Shown here: positions 6,600 through 8,139 of the stretch, in pieces
Layout of the letters: every line of letters begins with the position of its first letter
Position numbering within the stretch: position 1 is the stretch's first letter
Assembly: GCA_937894775.1 (NCBI GenBank)
Contig: CALAXC010000248.1
Span: forward strand, 1 to 8,139
Reading direction: 5' to 3'
Length of the DNA: 8,139 nt
Source of the DNA: an uncultured Clostridia bacterium
GTDB taxonomy: Bacteria; Bacillota; Clostridia; Oscillospirales; CAG-272
The notes under the pieces: generated by a model
Databases searched by the model: none
What the model was told of the DNA's origin: nothing
The model's input: the letters and a program-made list of their open reading frames with translations, nothing else
Translations under genes and position numbers: made by a program

Positions 6600-6628
6600 T
6601 TGACTTTATATCTTAAAAATGTTAAAAT
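6600..6628 (+). promoter_or_regulatory. promoter of the DUF1934-type gene
   Basis: TTGACT (6600-6605) and TAAAAT (6623-6628) are 17 bp apart, with an extended -10 TG at 6620-6621. Its -35 box lies 18 bp from the galT -35 box on the other strand, so the two promoters are back to back. Confidence 0.7.
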
Positions 6629-6659
6629 ATTATAAAATTTATACTCAGGAGATGAAAAA

Positions 6660-7154
6660 GTGGCAAACAATAAAAAAGAAATAAGAATAAAAATACACTC
6701 CGAGCTTTATGAGGTCGATGCTTCGCTTTTTACAGATGCCGATATAGATACCGATAATATTCCGATAAGTGAAGATGCCCCTACACCCGATATTATGGAT
6801 ATAAATTCTATAGGAAGCTATACCGATGACGGAGAACGCATCTCGATATCCTACAACGAAACCGAGGTTACGGGAATGGAAGGCTCAACAACAACGGTCA
6901 CGTTTTTGAAAAACGAACCTAATGTAGTAAGTATGATACGCGAAGGCGCTGTGTCGGCTACACTTGTATTCGAGGAAGGAAAACGCCACCACTGTCTGTA
7001 TAAAACTCCCTTTATGCCCTTTGAGGTATGCGTGAGAACCATTAAAGTTTCAAATGCACTGCTTGGAGCAGGTGCGCTATCGCTCGACTATATAGTAGAA
7101 ATAAGAGGAGCTAAGGCAGAACGCACAAAATTCTCAATGCAGCTTTTTGTATAA
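6660..7154 (+). CDS. DUF1934-type beta-barrel protein (YwiB-like)
   Basis: This cytoplasmic protein of 164 residues has no signal peptide or membrane helix. From about residue 60 it is dominated by beta strands: SISYNETEVTG, TTTVTFLKNEP, ATLVFEEGKRHHCLYKTPFMPFEVCVRT, then the closing LSLDYIVEIRG. This pattern is characteristic of DUF1934 (YwiB of Bacillus), a calycin-like small barrel of unknown function. The strongly acidic loop at about 24-48 is a local feature. Translation starts at a GTG: CAGGAGA at 6646-6652 gives correct spacing to it. The ATG at 6652 is out of frame and stops after ten codons. It is divergent from galT and lies 135 bp before spo0A with no clear terminator, so some read-through into spo0A is possible. 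Confidence 0.82.
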   Translation: MANNKKEIRIKIHSELYEVDASLFTDADIDTDNIPISEDAPTPDIMDINSIGSYTDDGERISISYNETEVTGMEGSTTTVTFLKNEPNVVSMIREGAVSATLVFEEGKRHHCLYKTPFMPFEVCVRTIKVSNALLGAGALSLDYIVEIRGAKAERTKFSMQLFV

Positions 7155-7216
7155 AAATTACAATTTTTTCCATTATTTTTTGTTAAGTTTTGCAATTGGA
7201 ATTTTTTGTAAAATTC

Positions 7217-7245
7217 TTGATTTTTCTTTTGAAATATGGTAAAAT
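7217..7245 (+). promoter_or_regulatory. promoter of spo0A
   Basis: TTGATT (7217-7222) and TAAAAT (7240-7245) are 17 bp apart, with an extended -10 TG at 7237-7238. I see no 0A box (TGTCGAA or its complement) and no convincing sigma-H promoter in the 135-bp gap, so the autoregulation known from Bacillus is not evident here. Confidence 0.7.
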
Positions 7246-7289
7246 ATGGATGTTAGATAAATTACCATTTTTTAGGAGGAATTTCAAAA

Positions 7290-8069
7290 ATGAAAAACGG
7301 ACTCAAAATACTTATAGCTGAAGAAGATACAGCAGGAAGAAGCGCACTTGCGGGAGAATTAAAACGTTCGGGATTTGAAACGGTAATAGAAGCCGAAAAC
7401 GGCGAGGATGCGCTTATACAGATAGAAAGACACCGCCCTGATGTCGCAATAATAGACGTCTGGCTTTCAAAGCTCGACGGAATAGGTGTTGTAAATCATA
7501 TGAAAAATCTTAAGCTCGGTGCGGACAAGCTCCCTGCTGTTATCATAGTTTCAGCAACGTCAAAACAAAGTGTATTTATAGAAGCTTCAAACGCAGGCGC
7601 AGATCTTTGCTTATTAAAACCTTACAATATAGAAAGTCTGTGCAGACACATACTTTCTCTCGCAGCGGCGCGTAACGGACAAGCCGAAAATGATTCACTC
7701 ATAGAAGCTTCCCCTGATATAGAAGCACAGATAACAAAGATAATACATCAAATAGGCGTACCCGCGCACATAAAAGGCTATCAATATCTCCGCACAGCGA
7801 TCTTGCTTACGGTAAATAATGGAGAAATAATAAATTCTGTAACGAAGATTCTCTACCCCACGGTAGCAAAGCAGTACCATACAACTACCTCTCGCGTTGA
7901 ACGCGCCATCAGACACGCCATCGAGGTCGCGTGGGACAGAGGCGACATCGACACCCTAAATTCATATTTCGGCTACACCATTCAAACTAACCGCGGAAAG
8001 CCCACAAACTCAGAATTTATCGCTATGATCGCCGATAATTTGAGGCTGAAGTATAAGATTTATAAATAA
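7290..8069 (+). CDS. spo0A: sporulation master response regulator Spo0A
   Basis: Spo0A is a phosphorelay-controlled DNA-binding regulator that commits cells to sporulation and other stationary-phase programmes. The 259-residue length is near that of the Bacillus protein. The N-terminal receiver (about 5-125) has the phospho-acceptor Asp56, Ser88 in VSAT, and Lys110 in the LLKP switch. The linker (about 127-144) is short. The effector domain (about 145-259) contains IGVPAHIKGYQYLR (155-168), the recognition region SRVERAIRHAIEVAW (201-215) and KPTNSEFIAMIADNLRL (237-253), all very close to Bacillus Spo0A. Two oddities lie in the receiver: the acidic pocket reads Glu11-Glu12 instead of the usual Asp pair, and the loop after Asp56 reads DVWLSKLDG, with Ser where Pro is usual. 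AGGAGGA at 7274-7280 is a strong Shine-Dalgarno. The expected spoIVB neighbour is absent. Confidence 0.97.
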   Translation: MKNGLKILIAEEDTAGRSALAGELKRSGFETVIEAENGEDALIQIERHRPDVAIIDVWLSKLDGIGVVNHMKNLKLGADKLPAVIIVSATSKQSVFIEASNAGADLCLLKPYNIESLCRHILSLAAARNGQAENDSLIEASPDIEAQITKIIHQIGVPAHIKGYQYLRTAILLTVNNGEIINSVTKILYPTVAKQYHTTTSRVERAIRHAIEVAWDRGDIDTLNSYFGYTIQTNRGKPTNSEFIAMIADNLRLKYKIYK

Positions 8070-8080
8070 GGATTATTATT

Positions 8081-8123
8081 GTGGGGGAAGGGACTTTCTT
8101 AAAAGAAAGCTCCCTTCCCCCAC
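8081..8123. repeat. palindrome after spo0A, same family as after alaS
   Basis: Arm GTGGGGGAAGGGACTTTCTT (8081-8100) pairs with 8103-8123 with one bulged C (8110). The sequence then runs ACCCCCATCTTC to the window end, with no T-run. The outer GGGGGAAG/CTTCCCCC arms and the TTTCTT/AAGAAA centre match the element at 4958-5002. It may stop spo0A transcription, but the form looks like a dispersed palindromic repeat rather than a standard terminator. Confidence 0.8.
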
Positions 8124-8139
8124 ACCCCCATCTTCAAAG

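Noticed and set aside
6652..6684. Short ATG reading frame overlapping the start of the DUF1934-type gene
   Set aside because: Ten codons that overlap the Shine-Dalgarno; the ATG is too close to AGGAG for efficient initiation. The GTG at 6660 is the right start.
7155..7216. Terminator between the DUF1934-type gene and spo0A
   Set aside because: TACAA/TTGTA and TTCCA/TGGAA can pair, but T-runs oppose each other inside the stem and there is no G+C-rich arm. It is not a credible intrinsic terminator.

Overview
The window looks like chromosome from a low-GC, Gram-positive anaerobe of the class Clostridia, possibly an Oscillospirales/Ruminococcaceae-type gut bacterium. The evidence is a spo0A gene, a Firmicutes-type (family 2) galT, a DUF1934-type small protein, AT-rich intergenic regions, strong Shine-Dalgarno sites and near-consensus sigma-A promoters. 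The class is a confident inference; anything finer is a guess.

Layout. Bases 1-111 are a non-coding stretch with CATCAT words at 22-24 bp spacing and small hairpins, running into a promoter. 191-631 encodes a small secreted lipoprotein of unknown function. 632-869 is non-coding, with an imperfect hairpin, an AT-rich inverted repeat and a promoter. 870-2183 is a likely two-gene unit: a HAD-family phosphatase, then a two-helix membrane protein with a small Sm-like/beta-barrel tail. It closes with a strong intrinsic terminator. 2310-4940 is alaS, complete and canonical, under a perfect-consensus promoter. A 22-bp near-perfect palindrome separates it from the convergent galT (6520-5024, minus strand). 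Divergent from galT is a DUF1934-type beta-barrel gene (6660-7154, GTG start). Then comes spo0A (7290-8069) with its own promoter, followed by a second palindrome of the same family as the one after alaS.

How the parts work together. Most genes appear to be separate transcription units for housekeeping (alaS), sugar metabolism (galT) and developmental control (spo0A). Six promoters can be read, all with 17-bp spacing and an extended -10 TG. Only the HAD gene and the membrane protein look co-transcribed.

Most worth a second look: a strong internal Shine-Dalgarno plus in-frame ATG that could release the Sm-like tail of the membrane protein as a separate 70-residue protein; the two covarying palindromes after alaS and spo0A; the periodic CATCAT element at the left edge; and the altered receiver domain of Spo0A. 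I see no mobile element, CRISPR array, RNA gene or defence system, and no clear multi-gene novel system.
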